Of a DNA stretch of 62,781 nt, positions 42,320-49,571 are shown piece by piece. The notes beneath the pieces were generated by a model. It worked only from the letters and a program-made list of their open reading frames with translations, ran no database searches and had not been told where the DNA came from. Within the stretch, counting starts at the first letter, position 1, and each line of letters starts with the position of its first letter. Position numbers and translations under genes: made by a program. Source of the stretch: a virus; IMG/VR virus record IMGVR_UViG_3300020171_000437, positions 1 through 62,781 of that record; one strand, given 5' to 3'.

Positions 42320-42376
42320 ACGGCCCGCACCGTCTGTAGGACGGGCGAGACAGCGTCAGCCCACGGGTTGGGCCGT
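42320..42376 (-). other. Structured intergenic element before the HNH gene
   Basis: In the 95-base gap between two leftward genes, ACGGCCC and GGGCCGT can pair over 43 bases. Inside are a CCGTC/GACGG hairpin and a short CCCA/TGGG hairpin, giving a possible three-way junction in the RNA leader. It may be an attenuator, processing site or small RNA. Confidence 0.45.
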
Positions 42377-42385
42377 CCACAAACC

Positions 42386-42658
42386 TTATTCTATCACATC
42401 CTGTGGATCAGGGACAACTACCCTATGCTGCACTGGGGAGAAGTCTGAACAACATGTTTTGTCCGCCGTGAAACATCTTTCTGGATCATTGATCCGTCCG
42501 CGTTTTTTGCAAAACTGGACCATTCTCGGATCATCTTCGTAGAGAACATCCCTCATCCAGAACACGCGGTCGCCGCTGAGAAGTTGCTTCCGGGCAGTAA
42601 AGTGATCTTCATAGTTCAGATGTTTACAACCGCTGAACGTTACTGTTACAGAATTCAT
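42386..42658 (-). CDS. Cys-rich small protein
   Basis: A 90-residue protein with scattered Cys and His (GCKHLNYEDHFTAR, FCKKRG, CFTADKTCC) that could hold one zinc. AGGAGG precedes the ATG. Function unknown. Confidence 0.55.
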   Translation of the reverse strand: MNSVTVTFSGCKHLNYEDHFTARKQLLSGDRVFWMRDVLYEDDPRMVQFCKKRGRINDPERCFTADKTCCSDFSPVQHRVVVPDPQDVIE

Positions 42659-42873
42659 CACTCCTCCTTGTCCAACTCAACCTCTTGAAGCTCGACTACC
42701 GGCGCACCTTCTGCAAACCGTTCGGCCTCCTCGAGTGTGGCAAACACCGGCAACGCCCCTACCTGTCCATCACACCACTTCAGCTTGAGAAAAGGCAGCT
42801 TGAACGGCAGATTGCTCTCGACTTCCATCTCTGTCCTAATCGTGCCGACAGCGTAGAATACTCGTCGCTCCAT
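42658..42873 (-). CDS. Small hypothetical protein
   Basis: A 71-residue beta-alpha protein (RRVFYAVGTIRTEMEVESN, GALPVFATLEEAERFAEG) with a strong AGGAGG upstream and one-base overlap with both neighbours. The pattern resembles small DUF-type phage proteins with a YkuJ-like layout, but this is not firm. Confidence 0.55.
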   Translation of the reverse strand: MERRVFYAVGTIRTEMEVESNLPFKLPFLKLKWCDGQVGALPVFATLEEAERFAEGAPVVELQEVELDKEE

Positions 42874-43037
42874 CACTCCTCCTTCTTCCCTATCTTCGGC
42901 ACAGCACACACCGCGACGATTGCGAAGATGCCGAAGAAGCAGCCCAGCAGAAACCATCCACCGCCACTACGGCCCTTCTCACTTGCGATGTACGCACACA
43001 GCGCCCCTGACAGCAACCAAATGAATAGAAAGGCCAT
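42873..43037 (-). CDS. Small two-segment membrane protein (54 aa)
   Basis: Encodes 54 residues: MAFLFIWLLSGALCAYIA, then GGGWFLLGCFFGIFAIVAVC and a KKEE tail, i.e. two membrane helices in a hairpin. TAATG and TGATG overlaps connect it to both neighbours, which supports it despite its size. Function unknown. Confidence 0.6.
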   Translation of the reverse strand: MAFLFIWLLSGALCAYIASEKGRSGGGWFLLGCFFGIFAIVAVCAVPKIGKKEE

Positions 43038-43198
43038 TACTCATCACTCTCCTTCTTCTCCTCAAAGTCATGCTCCCCGCCAGCGGAACAGTTATTCGCA
43101 GAAGGGATTACAGTAGCCCCGGCGTCCTGTAGCATCGCGAGAAGCATCAGCCTTTTCAGAGATTTGCCACACTTGTTGCAGCATTTCGTATCTGACAT
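43037..43198 (-). CDS. Small zinc-ribbon protein (53 aa)
   Basis: Encodes 53 residues with CCNKCGKSLKRL at the N-terminus, half of a zinc ribbon, a further Cys in NNCSAGGEH and an acidic end. Its start overlaps the stop of the Cas4-like gene by one base. Function unknown. Confidence 0.6.
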   Translation of the reverse strand: MSDTKCCNKCGKSLKRLMLLAMLQDAGATVIPSANNCSAGGEHDFEEKKESDE

Positions 43199-44181
43199 CA
43201 CTCATCCCCTCCTTGCAACCGGCTGATCGTGCGCTTCATGTACGAAGACGCGGCCACTGTGAACTCCTTCTTCTGGACGAGCTTGCCCTCTACAAACCAA
43301 TCGCCGCAAATGAAGACCTCGGGCAGTTCCTTAATCATGTCCTTGACCTTTTTGTCGGCCTGGTTGTAGAGCTTGCTGGCTTCTGCGTTTTGATCCCTGA
43401 TTTCGAGCAACTCTTCAAGTTCAGGATTTTCGAAGATTTCGGCCCCCGTTCCCGTGGTGATGAGAGGCTGGCAGATGACGTTAAAGGGGCATTCTCGGCA
43501 GTATCCAGTCTCAAGCCTATCAGGAGCCGCATCTTTGGCGATTGCCTTATTCACGGCACTGGCCTTGTCAAGCATCTGGTTTGCCAAGTCGTAATCGAGA
43601 GGCACCCAAATGTCCTTGATTCGGTATGTCGTCTTGTTCTTCAAGATGAGCAGACCAACCGGCTTCTCGATGCCCAACAGGTAGATCTGTAGCTGCCCTG
43701 GGTACTTCTTGATCCAGTGCTTGTCGGACGCGATGATGTCCTCATACGAGTTGATCGAATCCCAGATCCAGGGAGACATCGACTTGATTTCTGTCGGCAC
43801 CCACATTGGCTTGCCGTTATCTTCGAGTGGCCAGTCCGGCCATTCGTTGATGTTGATCGGGACAGTGTTGCCGTCGATCGATCCACTGATTTCGTAGTGG
43901 GCGAGGTCGATAGCCCGCTGTTGCTGGTTCAGTTGTAGGCCAAACCGGCGCAGCATCTCTTCTGTGTTGCGTTCTTGAACTTTACCTTCTTCAAAGATCT
44001 CAAGTAGTCCGACATCTGGCAGCGGACGCTGGTTCCAAGCCGTCCGCATGTAATACAAATATCTAACGCATGGATGCCCCATTTCAGAGGCGCGGTTTGA
44101 TCGGACTGGCCATTCTTCTCGTTGAGAGAGGATTCCAGCCCTGATCTTCTCAGCTATCATTCCGTTCTGTGGCAAGTTCAT
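43198..44181 (-). CDS. Cas4/AddB-like PD-(D/E)XK exonuclease with Fe-S motif
   Basis: A 327-residue nuclease. C38 in MGHPCVRYLYYM and C228, C231, C237 in GYCRECPFNVIC form the four-Cys iron-sulphur pattern of Cas4 and AddB C-termini. Active-site residues are D103 in GSIDGN, E131 and K133 in TEIKSMSPW, and Q163/Q165 in GQLQIYLLG. Such phage enzymes resect DNA ends for recombination. Its operon neighbour 0.75 kb upstream may be the annealing partner. Confidence 0.88.
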   Translation of the reverse strand: MNLPQNGMIAEKIRAGILSQREEWPVRSNRASEMGHPCVRYLYYMRTAWNQRPLPDVGLLEIFEEGKVQERNTEEMLRRFGLQLNQQQRAIDLAHYEISGSIDGNTVPININEWPDWPLEDNGKPMWVPTEIKSMSPWIWDSINSYEDIIASDKHWIKKYPGQLQIYLLGIEKPVGLLILKNKTTYRIKDIWVPLDYDLANQMLDKASAVNKAIAKDAAPDRLETGYCRECPFNVICQPLITTGTGAEIFENPELEELLEIRDQNAEASKLYNQADKKVKDMIKELPEVFICGDWFVEGKLVQKKEFTVAASSYMKRTISRLQGGDE

Positions 44182-44440
44182 TGCGGTCCTCCTTCACGTC
44201 GTGCTTGATCTGGGCGATCATGGCAGACATGTTTGCGAAGTTTTCCAGGTAGTACCATTCGCACGGCTGGGATATGTATCCACCGATCGTGAACTGCGGT
44301 TCATCTCCAAGACTGCGGTATGTATCCTGTTGAACCTCGACAGCCGTATGGTGGTAAGTACCATCAAAGAGCTTGTCGAGTTCCCTCTCCAACCTGCTGA
44401 TGCGCTTCATGTTCTTCTTCAAGAACTGTTCTAGGTTCAT
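44150..44440 (-). CDS. Coiled-coil protein
   Basis: A 96-residue protein, start chosen after AGGAGAG. N-terminal heptads (LEQFLKKNMKRISRLERELD) then a mixed region (DEPQFTIGGYISQPCEWYYL). Overlaps the Cas4-like gene by 32 bases. Function unknown. Confidence 0.55.
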   Translation of the reverse strand: MNLEQFLKKNMKRISRLERELDKLFDGTYHHTAVEVQQDTYRSLGDEPQFTIGGYISQPCEWYYLENFANMSAMIAQIKHDVKEDRNELATERNDS

Positions 44441-44442
44441 GT

Positions 44443-44769
44443 TTACTCTCCTGGAAAGACTCCAACGCATTCAAGCAGTTGGAGGATGAGGTCTTCTGCC
44501 GTGGGGGCAGAGACAGGGGGCTTCTCGTCTATGGCGCACCAAGGCAACAGCCCGTGGTCAACCAGCACTTGCCGTTCGAGGTAGACGGTCTCCCTCTTTA
44601 TACCGGCACCTGCCGTGGAGTCTCTTCCGTCCTCTTCTACCTTGCTGATTGCCAGCGAAACGGCCCACAGCCGAGGGTTCGGTTCACCATCATGGCGAGG
44701 GAACTCATACGTCTTCCTTCTCAGTCCTTCAGTTCCCGTCGTCGTTATCCGCACTATCGTCTCTTTCAT
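44443..44769 (-). CDS. Hypothetical protein
   Basis: A 108-residue protein with a beta-rich N-terminus (ETIVRITTTGTEGLRRKTYE), a middle acidic helix and a C-terminal helix (TAEDLILQLLECVGVF). Overlaps the gene upstream by 41 bases. Function unknown. Confidence 0.5.
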   Translation of the reverse strand: MKETIVRITTTGTEGLRRKTYEFPRHDGEPNPRLWAVSLAISKVEEDGRDSTAGAGIKRETVYLERQVLVDHGLLPWCAIDEKPPVSAPTAEDLILQLLECVGVFPGE

Positions 44770-44935
44770 GTTCGGCCTCCTCCTCGTGAATCGTCATCAT
44801 CATGGCCTGGCAGACCATCCCCGCGAAAGGGAATGGCCCGCCGATTAGAGTATCATCGCTGTCGAGGCGGGAGTTGACCCACGAAGACAGGCCCTCGGTA
44901 GTTGTCTCTGTAAGGATTGTATAGACCTTATCCAT
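44729..44935 (-). CDS. Small hypothetical protein
   Basis: A 68-residue protein (MDKVYTILTETTTEGLSSWV) with Met-rich middle (GMVCQAMMMTIHEEE) and acidic end. Start chosen after AGGGGG; it overlaps the stop of the gene upstream by 8 bases. Function unknown. Confidence 0.5.
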   Translation of the reverse strand: MDKVYTILTETTTEGLSSWVNSRLDSDDTLIGGPFPFAGMVCQAMMMTIHEEEAEHERDDSADNDDGN

Positions 44936-45830
44936 CTTCAAACCCCCTGAACGGAAGTGGCTGTTCTTCGTCGTTATCCCCACCGCCATCCTGTTGCATG
45001 TCGGACATGAAGATCTTGTACATATCTCTGATCTTCCCGAGGTTGACATCGAGCCGCTTGCCGTTGAGCTTGGTCATCGGGACGCCAGGAACCATCGTTC
45101 CGTCCTTGCCCTCGAACGCGGATGTTTGAAGCAGCAACGCATTTGCCGCCTTTGTGTCTCCACCGGAAATCTCTACAAGCATGTTCCAGAGTTCCGTCTT
45201 CTTCTCTAGGTCTCCTTCGGTCGGTGCTGTTTGAGAAGTGCGGCTGATCTTGGCTACCTTGCCCTTCTCGATGCCGTGCTTCTCCAGGTCTTCCCACGTC
45301 AAGTTCCGAAGTCCAAGGATAATCTGGACGCCACGGGCGAGAGCATTAGTGTAACTTGACTTGCGGACAGATGCCTCATCGATCTGGTCAATCGGGATTG
45401 CCTGTCCGCCACGAATGCCAAAGAACGGGTCTTTCGAGCTTCTGGTGCCCAAGATGTCGATGACTCGGCCCATTCTTGGAGCAGAGATTCGGAGCGTGGT
45501 GAGCCAGATGTAGGAATCGTCCTTGATGGTCTTCTCTTGCTTGATAATCTGCCACGAGATCCCCCAGAGGGCGGCAGTTTTCTCACTACCGGAACTCTGT
45601 AGGTAAGGCTTGCCGCTCTGGTCAACCCAATCCTGGGGATTGGTGGCACTCAGGCTCGCAAGCTGAATCTGCCGCATAGCCTTGGCGATTGCAGGAGCCT
45701 GCTCGGCCATCTTAATCAATGTGTCGAACGAGTATCCGGTCAAGGACATCTCGTTTACGATCTGGACATCACCTACATCTGCGAAATCTGTATCTTCGTC
45801 GATGATTCTTAGACCTGTGTTGTGTTCCAT
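44928..45830 (-). CDS. Putative recombination/annealing-associated protein
   Basis: A 300-residue protein. Key stretches are SLTGYSFDTLIKMAEQAPAI, DWVDQSGKPYLQSSGSEKTA, LWGISWQIIKQEKTIKDDSY and SSYTNALARGVQIILGLRNL, a pattern seen in phage proteins next to Cas4-like nucleases; an Erf/RecT-like ssDNA-annealing job is inferred from that pairing. C-terminus is acidic (DNDEEQPLPFRGFEDG), as in ssDNA-handling proteins. AAGGAGG precedes the ATG. Not confirmed by a catalytic motif. Confidence 0.5.
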   Translation of the reverse strand: MEHNTGLRIIDEDTDFADVGDVQIVNEMSLTGYSFDTLIKMAEQAPAIAKAMRQIQLASLSATNPQDWVDQSGKPYLQSSGSEKTAALWGISWQIIKQEKTIKDDSYIWLTTLRISAPRMGRVIDILGTRSSKDPFFGIRGGQAIPIDQIDEASVRKSSYTNALARGVQIILGLRNLTWEDLEKHGIEKGKVAKISRTSQTAPTEGDLEKKTELWNMLVEISGGDTKAANALLLQTSAFEGKDGTMVPGVPMTKLNGKRLDVNLGKIRDMYKIFMSDMQQDGGGDNDEEQPLPFRGFEDG

Positions 45831-45994
45831 TTGGATTCCTCCTTTTGCGCGTTCAGCGCCTCTTCCCACAGCAACCCTTTGGTTGCTAGATCCCTGATCC
45901 GTTCTGACATTGCGCCTTTGTGGCAGGCTTCTGCCTCCTCGATCAAGGTGTCGTCCTTGCCCTGTGTGAGTGTTACTCCGATAACCATCTTCAT
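45809..45994 (-). CDS. First gene of the leftward early operon (61 aa)
   Basis: A 61-residue protein (MKMVIGVTLTQGKDD, then a helix MSERIRDLATKGLLWEEALN). AGGAGGGG precedes the ATG and the promoter ends about 22 bases upstream, so it is the first gene transcribed leftward. It overlaps the next gene by 22 bases. Possibly an early takeover protein; no family recognised. Confidence 0.6.
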   Translation of the reverse strand: MKMVIGVTLTQGKDDTLIEEAEACHKGAMSERIRDLATKGLLWEEALNAQKEESKWNTTQV

Positions 45995-46022
45995 GATTCC
46001 CCTCCTAACGATTGAATGATGG

Positions 46023-46051
46023 ATTGTAGCACGAATACCATACGTTGTCAA
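46023..46051 (-). promoter_or_regulatory. Leftward early promoter, consensus
   Basis: On the minus strand: TTGACA, exactly 17 bases, TACAAT, with TGC before the -10. A near-perfect sigma70 promoter that should start the leftward replication operon. Confidence 0.85.
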
Positions 46052-46068
46052 GAGGCTATCAAAAAGAC

Positions 46069-46097
46069 TTGTATTCCTTGACCCAATCTGCTATACT
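46069..46097 (+). promoter_or_regulatory. Rightward early promoter
   Basis: TTGTAT, 17 bases, TATACT with TGC before the -10. It lies back to back with the leftward promoter, 18 bases apart, so the two may be co-regulated. Confidence 0.8.
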
Positions 46098-46133
46098 CGT
46101 TCTACCTCTATCTCTAGTGAAAGGCGATAGAAT

Positions 46134-46174
46134 GGGGTCGAGATCTATACTAAGCATGTGCCGATCTCGGCCCC
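46134..46174 (+). promoter_or_regulatory. Leader hairpin in the rightward early transcript
   Basis: A 12-base-pair stem (GGGGTCGAGATC with GATCTCGGCCCC, one T-G pair) with a 17-base loop, between promoter and the AAAGGAGG site of the nuclease gene. No T-run follows, so it is more likely an mRNA stabiliser, RNase III site or regulatory leader than a terminator. Confidence 0.6.
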
Positions 46175-46196
46175 GACCCTAAAGGAGGAATGAGGG

Positions 46197-46595
46197 ATGG
46201 AAACCGAACGATGGGGAGATTATGCAATCTACAGCTATCACGCGAAGGTTCTTAAGATTGTTGATGGGGACACGCTGCGTCTAGATGTCGATCTTGGAAT
46301 GTATGTTCATATTGTAGAAACCGTTCGTCTTCTTGGCGTGAACACACCCGAAACCTACGGCGTAAAAAAGGACTCCGAGGAATACGCGAAGGGGATGGTG
46401 GCGAAGGCATGGCTAATCGGACAACTCGAAACAAACCCAATGATTGATGACGATGAGTTTGTTCCTGTGCGGATTCGGACACACAAGGATGCGAAAGGAA
46501 AGTACGGGCGCTATCTAGTCGAACTCTATGTTGGCGACGATCCTGAGTCGATCAACACGAAGCTAATCCACATGGGATACGGAGCTGAGTACTGA
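46197..46595 (+). CDS. Staphylococcal-nuclease-like nuclease (TNase)
   Basis: A 132-residue protein with the SNase core: VLKIVDGDTLRLDVDLG (D23, D25), VRLLGVNTPE (R44, E52) and GKYGRYLVELYVG (second catalytic Arg). These calcium-dependent enzymes cut DNA and RNA. No signal peptide, so it acts in the cytoplasm, perhaps on host nucleic acid. First gene of the rightward early unit, with AAAGGAGG at the start. Confidence 0.9.
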   Translation: METERWGDYAIYSYHAKVLKIVDGDTLRLDVDLGMYVHIVETVRLLGVNTPETYGVKKDSEEYAKGMVAKAWLIGQLETNPMIDDDEFVPVRIRTHKDAKGKYGRYLVELYVGDDPESINTKLIHMGYGAEY

Positions 46596-46672
46596 TGATA
46601 TTCTGGCTCATTTGGACGATAGTGATTACCTTGATGATCGTCATGATGTCGGTTGAGATAATCAATTTGTAA
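46595..46672 (+). CDS. Tiny single-helix membrane protein (25 aa)
   Basis: Encodes 25 residues of almost pure hydrophobic helix (MIFWLIWTIVITLMIVMMSV). Start overlaps the nuclease stop as TGATG. Three more such small membrane proteins follow in this operon. Confidence 0.45.
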   Translation: MIFWLIWTIVITLMIVMMSVEIINL

Positions 46673-46683
46673 GGAGCGTGAAC

Positions 46684-47277
46684 ATGCCATTGAGTGACAA
46701 GCAAATCAAGAAACTGTGTCCCGGCGGCAGCGGAATGCCAAAGATGGTTTCACCATTCATCAGGACCCAAGAAGGCTTCCCAAGCTACGGTCTTGGCCCG
46801 TTTGGATACGACATTCGGCTTGGCAATACAATCCGAATCTTCAAGGACAACGTGCTTATTGATCCAAGCGCAGATGTTTCAGCCCTGGAAAACACAAACG
46901 AGATGCACGTCTTCAACGTGCCTATTGGCCAACAGTTTGTTGTCCATCCACATACAACGGTGATAGTTGAGAGCCTTGAGCAATTCAGGATGCCTGACGA
47001 CGTAATGGGATGGATTGTTGGCAAGTCCACATACACACGGCTGGGGCTGATCCTTAGCGCGACAGTGATTGAACCTGGATGGCGCGGACGGCTGAAGTTT
47101 GCTGTCATCAATCCTACTGCCGCACGGATCAAGCTGAATTCGGGGGCAGGAATTGCTCAAGTCATCTTTGACAACGGCGAGAAGCCTGAGCTGTCCTACT
47201 CTGGGCGATACCAGGACCAAGGTATCAATGTCGACGAGCCTACTTCGGACAATGAAGAGGATGAGGGGGAGGAATGA
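46684..47277 (+). CDS. dcd: dCTP deaminase-like enzyme (Dcd family)
   Basis: A 197-residue protein with the dCTP deaminase/dUTPase trimer fold: GPFGYDIRLGN near the start, the active-site block GKSTYTRLGLILSATVIEPGWRG with the catalytic Glu, then INPTAARIKLNSGAGIAQVIF and SYSGRYQDQ. It would make dUTP (or dUMP) for pyrimidine supply. The final ~15 residues are very acidic. AAGGAG precedes the ATG. Confidence 0.85.
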   Translation: MPLSDKQIKKLCPGGSGMPKMVSPFIRTQEGFPSYGLGPFGYDIRLGNTIRIFKDNVLIDPSADVSALENTNEMHVFNVPIGQQFVVHPHTTVIVESLEQFRMPDDVMGWIVGKSTYTRLGLILSATVIEPGWRGRLKFAVINPTAARIKLNSGAGIAQVIFDNGEKPELSYSGRYQDQGINVDEPTSDNEEDEGEE

Positions 47278-47387
47278 ACGTAAGTCCTGGAGAGGTGGCG
47301 GCATGGCTTGGCGTGGCAATACTGTGGGTGCTAACGGTGTCGATTATTTCTTCTGTGCTCATCAATCTATTCAGGCGAAGAAAATGA
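47274..47387 (+). CDS. Small membrane protein (37 aa)
   Basis: Encodes 37 residues with one hydrophobic helix (VAAWLGVAILWVLTVSIISS) and an RRRK end. ATGA overlaps on both sides tie it to the operon. Function unknown. Confidence 0.5.
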   Translation: MNVSPGEVAAWLGVAILWVLTVSIISSVLINLFRRRK

Positions 47388-47464
47388 ACCCAGCAGCGAT
47401 TGTTGTTGTGTTTGTCATACTAGGAATGATCGCAACCGCGATTGCGGGGAGAACAGGGCGATGA
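47384..47464 (+). CDS. Tiny membrane protein (26 aa)
   Basis: Encodes 26 residues, a single hydrophobic helix (AAIVVVFVILGMIATAIA) plus GRTGR. Starts and ends in ATGA overlaps. Likely made only as part of the coupled row of small membrane proteins. Confidence 0.45.
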   Translation: MNPAAIVVVFVILGMIATAIAGRTGR

Positions 47465-47874
47465 TCCGGCTCGAATTGCTAACAATCTTATTCGACGGCA
47501 TCGCAGACGGAATTGCGAAGATTGAACAAGCAATGAACGAGATCAACGAACAAATGGGGGTGAAGATGCGACTGAGAGCACGAGTTCTGAGGCTTGAATG
47601 TGAACTGGAAGCAGAGAAGGAATCCCTTAGCAAGCTAGTTACGCAATTTAACCAATTGGTATGCGAACATGAACCCGAGATCAGACCTGTCACTTATAGC
47701 ACATATTATGAACGGTTGGGATTCGTCTGCAGCAAATGCGACAAGGTGCTGAATGCCCACCCATCCGAAAAGGAACGGGCTGAGTTCAGATTGGAGCAGG
47801 CACAGGCGGAAGTAGCCAAGAACAAAGCGACATTGGCTAGGATGAAGAAGGGAGAGAGGGGCAATGGTTCGTAG
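47461..47874 (+). CDS. Coiled-coil protein with zinc motif
   Basis: A 137-residue protein: helical heptads (VLRLECELEAEKESLSKLVT), a short zinc-like centre (CEHEP and CSKCDKVLNAHP) and a second coiled coil. Overlaps the next gene by 11 bases. Function unknown. Confidence 0.6.
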   Translation: MIRLELLTILFDGIADGIAKIEQAMNEINEQMGVKMRLRARVLRLECELEAEKESLSKLVTQFNQLVCEHEPEIRPVTYSTYYERLGFVCSKCDKVLNAHPSEKERAEFRLEQAQAEVAKNKATLARMKKGERGNGS

Positions 47875-48223
47875 AAATGGCAAATTCGTCTTCTGGTCAC
47901 TGATCTTTGCTCTCACAGTTTTCGTGTGCTGCAAAGCATTCGCACAAGAGACAGCAACCGAGGTCTTTCAATTAAGCCAGAATGAAGGCTACGACTTTGT
48001 TACAAAGGACGACAAGCAAGACTGGATGGCGTTCTGGCTCTGCCGAGAACTAGACTCACTCCGTGAACTAATAACAGCAAATTCAGAGGCACGCAGAGAA
48101 GATGACAAAGAACTCCGAGCACAGCTCTGGAAACTAGCCCTCATTGTCGGCGGAGGAAGCGCAATCGGCGGAGTTGGCGGAGCTGCTGCAATCAAGCGGA
48201 AGAAAAACGGAGGATCGAAATGA
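47864..48223 (+). CDS. Exported or anchored small protein with C-terminal membrane segment
   Basis: A 119-residue protein with a signal peptide (VFWSLIFALTVFVCCKAFA), a helical middle (DSLRELITANSEARREDDKE) and a C-terminal hydrophobic, Gly-rich segment (LIVGGGSAIGGVGGAAAI) ending KRKKNGG. Two membrane spans with an outside helix resemble a spanin or an exclusion protein. In the early unit, so exclusion is the better guess. Confidence 0.55.
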   Translation: MVRRNGKFVFWSLIFALTVFVCCKAFAQETATEVFQLSQNEGYDFVTKDDKQDWMAFWLCRELDSLRELITANSEARREDDKELRAQLWKLALIVGGGSAIGGVGGAAAIKRKKNGGSK

Positions 48224-48441
48224 ACAATGCCGGAAAATGCTGCGACTGTAAATGGTGGAGCGGACAAAGCGATCGTGTCTGCATAGCCATATGCTTGTTG
48301 TGGAGCCACCGTGGCCCCAATCGCAAACTACGCATAAAGACGATATTTGACCATGTCGGAATCCCAGCATGGATAGAAACAGAACCATCCTTCGGTTGTA
48401 TCTGCATGGACCCCCGAGAGGCAACACGAAATGAGGGATAG
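48220..48441 (+). CDS. Cys-rich small protein
   Basis: A 73-residue protein with CCDCKWW, CIAIC and CICM, seven Cys in total, coupled by ATGA. It resembles small phage proteins of the CxxCxxW type that bind zinc. Function unknown. Confidence 0.55.
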   Translation: MNNAGKCCDCKWWSGQSDRVCIAICLLWSHRGPNRKLRIKTIFDHVGIPAWIETEPSFGCICMDPREATRNEG

Positions 48442-48447
48442 AAAAAT

Positions 48448-48609
48448 ATGAACTGGCCTATAATCCACGGAATGCTCCTGCTCTCCATCCTCATCGCCTC
48501 CGGATGGTTCTGCGCCGCCCTAGATGGCCACAAAGAAGATCTCAATATCCAAGCCTCCATCGACCAAATACGTAAATGCGCGGAGAAAGATAATGTCTCG
48601 CCATTCTAA
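48448..48609 (+). CDS. Small anchored protein (53 aa)
   Basis: Encodes 53 residues: a hydrophobic start (GMLLLSILIASGWFCAAL) and a polar helix. The ribosome site is poor (GAGGGATAG). From here to ~49300 the coding strand turns C-rich, unlike its neighbours. Confidence 0.45.
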   Translation: MNWPIIHGMLLLSILIASGWFCAALDGHKEDLNIQASIDQIRKCAEKDNVSPF

Positions 48610-48895
48610 CCCCCTCCTAGCAGCCCTTAAACTAAGACAAACATCCTTAAACCATAGGAAATGCCCAGTGGCTCTACATAAACCCCCCCACTACCAAAAC
48701 TATATAGCCCTACCAAAACTATATAGTTTTCTGGAATCTATGGAGTTTTGGGGGGCGAAGACACTCTGCACTCCCTATCTTGCAGCGCAAATCGGCAGAC
48801 CCTCTAATATCTCGTACCTGCCTCTGCAATCTTCGCCCCCCTCCCCTTTTTCAAGCCTCTCAGCTTCCACCTCCCCCCCACTAAAGGAGTAATCT
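48610..48895 (+). other. Intergenic stretch with operator-like repeats
   Basis: C- and A-rich sequence. It contains the repeats described separately and the AAAGGAG of the next gene. A 99-codon frame from 48593 crosses it, but its composition (Pro/Ser/Leu-rich, low-complexity end) and the repeats inside argue that this is regulatory DNA. Confidence 0.5.
48691..48750 (+). repeat. CTACCAAAACTATATAG repeats, left arm of an inverted pair
   Basis: CTACCAAAACTATATAG occurs twice, 19 bases apart, and the second continues into the perfect palindrome AAAACTATATAGTTTT (48715-48730), then CTGGAATCTATGGAG. The same order recurs in reverse orientation at 50093-50147, upstream of the leftward regulator. 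Confidence 0.8.
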
Positions 48896-49510
48896 ATGTC
48901 CCGCTACCTCTCCAAAGAACAATGGCTCCAAGCCGAAGAACGCTTCGTCTACGGTGACTCCATCACCCACGCCGAACTCGCCGCCCTAATCGGCGTCTCC
49001 GATACCACAGTCTCTAAACATGCCTCACCCAAAGACGGTAACTGGCTCTATAAACGTAACGTCGCCCAAAAAGAACTTCGCCTCGACGCCAAGGCCCGCC
49101 TCATTAAGGATAATCAAGAGCTGAACCTCGTCCGTGAACAATCTTTCGAGGATCGCTTCGAGCAATCTAGTAGTAAAATGAACGACCTCCTCGATCTACT
49201 CCTCGATTATTTCGTCCCAAGTCCCGACGCTTCCCATGAGCAAATTAAAGCCTGTAAAGAACAGCTCGACCTCCTCTCCTCTAACCAGAAGGCCACTCTC
49301 GTCGTACGCTGCGTTGAACGATTGTCAGGTGTTGCAAAGACTAAGCAATTGCTCTCTGGTGGGGAAACAGAGCGCCTCCTGATTGATCTTCGCGGTGGTG
49401 CTGATGTGAGTCTTGATGCGCAAACAGAGGCCCTGATTGAAGAAGTGCTACAGAAGGCTAGGGATAGCAGGGCATCAAGCGACGCAAGTGAGTGGGAAAG
49501 CGCCAGATAA
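48896..49510 (+). CDS. HTH protein, terminase small subunit-like or regulator
   Basis: A 204-residue protein. Residues ~8-50 form a helix-turn-helix (SITHAELAALIGVSDTTVSK) followed by a basic KDGNWLYKR, as in many small terminase subunits; the rest is helical (MNDLLDLLLDYF) with a C-terminal acidic helix. It is about 12.8 kb from the large terminase, so a transcriptional role is equally possible. Codons in the first ~130 positions are C-ending and unlike the rest of the genome, then change at ~49300. AAAGGAG lies before the ATG. Confidence 0.6.
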   Translation: MSRYLSKEQWLQAEERFVYGDSITHAELAALIGVSDTTVSKHASPKDGNWLYKRNVAQKELRLDAKARLIKDNQELNLVREQSFEDRFEQSSSKMNDLLDLLLDYFVPSPDASHEQIKACKEQLDLLSSNQKATLVVRCVERLSGVAKTKQLLSGGETERLLIDLRGGADVSLDAQTEALIEEVLQKARDSRASSDASEWESAR

Positions 49511-49519
49511 TCGCCCGAT

Positions 49520-49554
49520 CGCGTGTATACTCGTAGGGGACAAGTATACACGCG
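49520..49554. terminator. Bidirectional terminator / GTATAC inverted repeat
   Basis: CGCGTGTATACT and AGTATACACGCG pair perfectly over 12 bases with an 11-base loop, followed by CTTTTGCTT on the plus strand. It sits where the HTH gene meets the leftward regulator. It also carries the same GTATACT core as the regulator's operator sites, so it may be a binding site as well. Confidence 0.75.
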
Positions 49555-49571
49555 CTTTTGCTTAGTGGGTG

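Noticed and set aside
42320-42376. tRNA-like cloverleaf
   Set aside because: The closing 7-bp stem resembles an acceptor stem, but there is no anticodon arm, T-arm or 3' CCA pattern.
48593-48892. 99-codon frame between the small anchored protein and the HTH gene
   Set aside because: A GGAG lies before it, but the product is Pro/Ser/Leu-rich with a low-complexity end and the DNA holds palindromic repeats shared with another non-coding site; more likely regulatory DNA.
48896-49510. Firm call as terminase small subunit
   Set aside because: HTH and helical layout fit, but the gene is distant from the large subunit and in a different unit; left as an open alternative.
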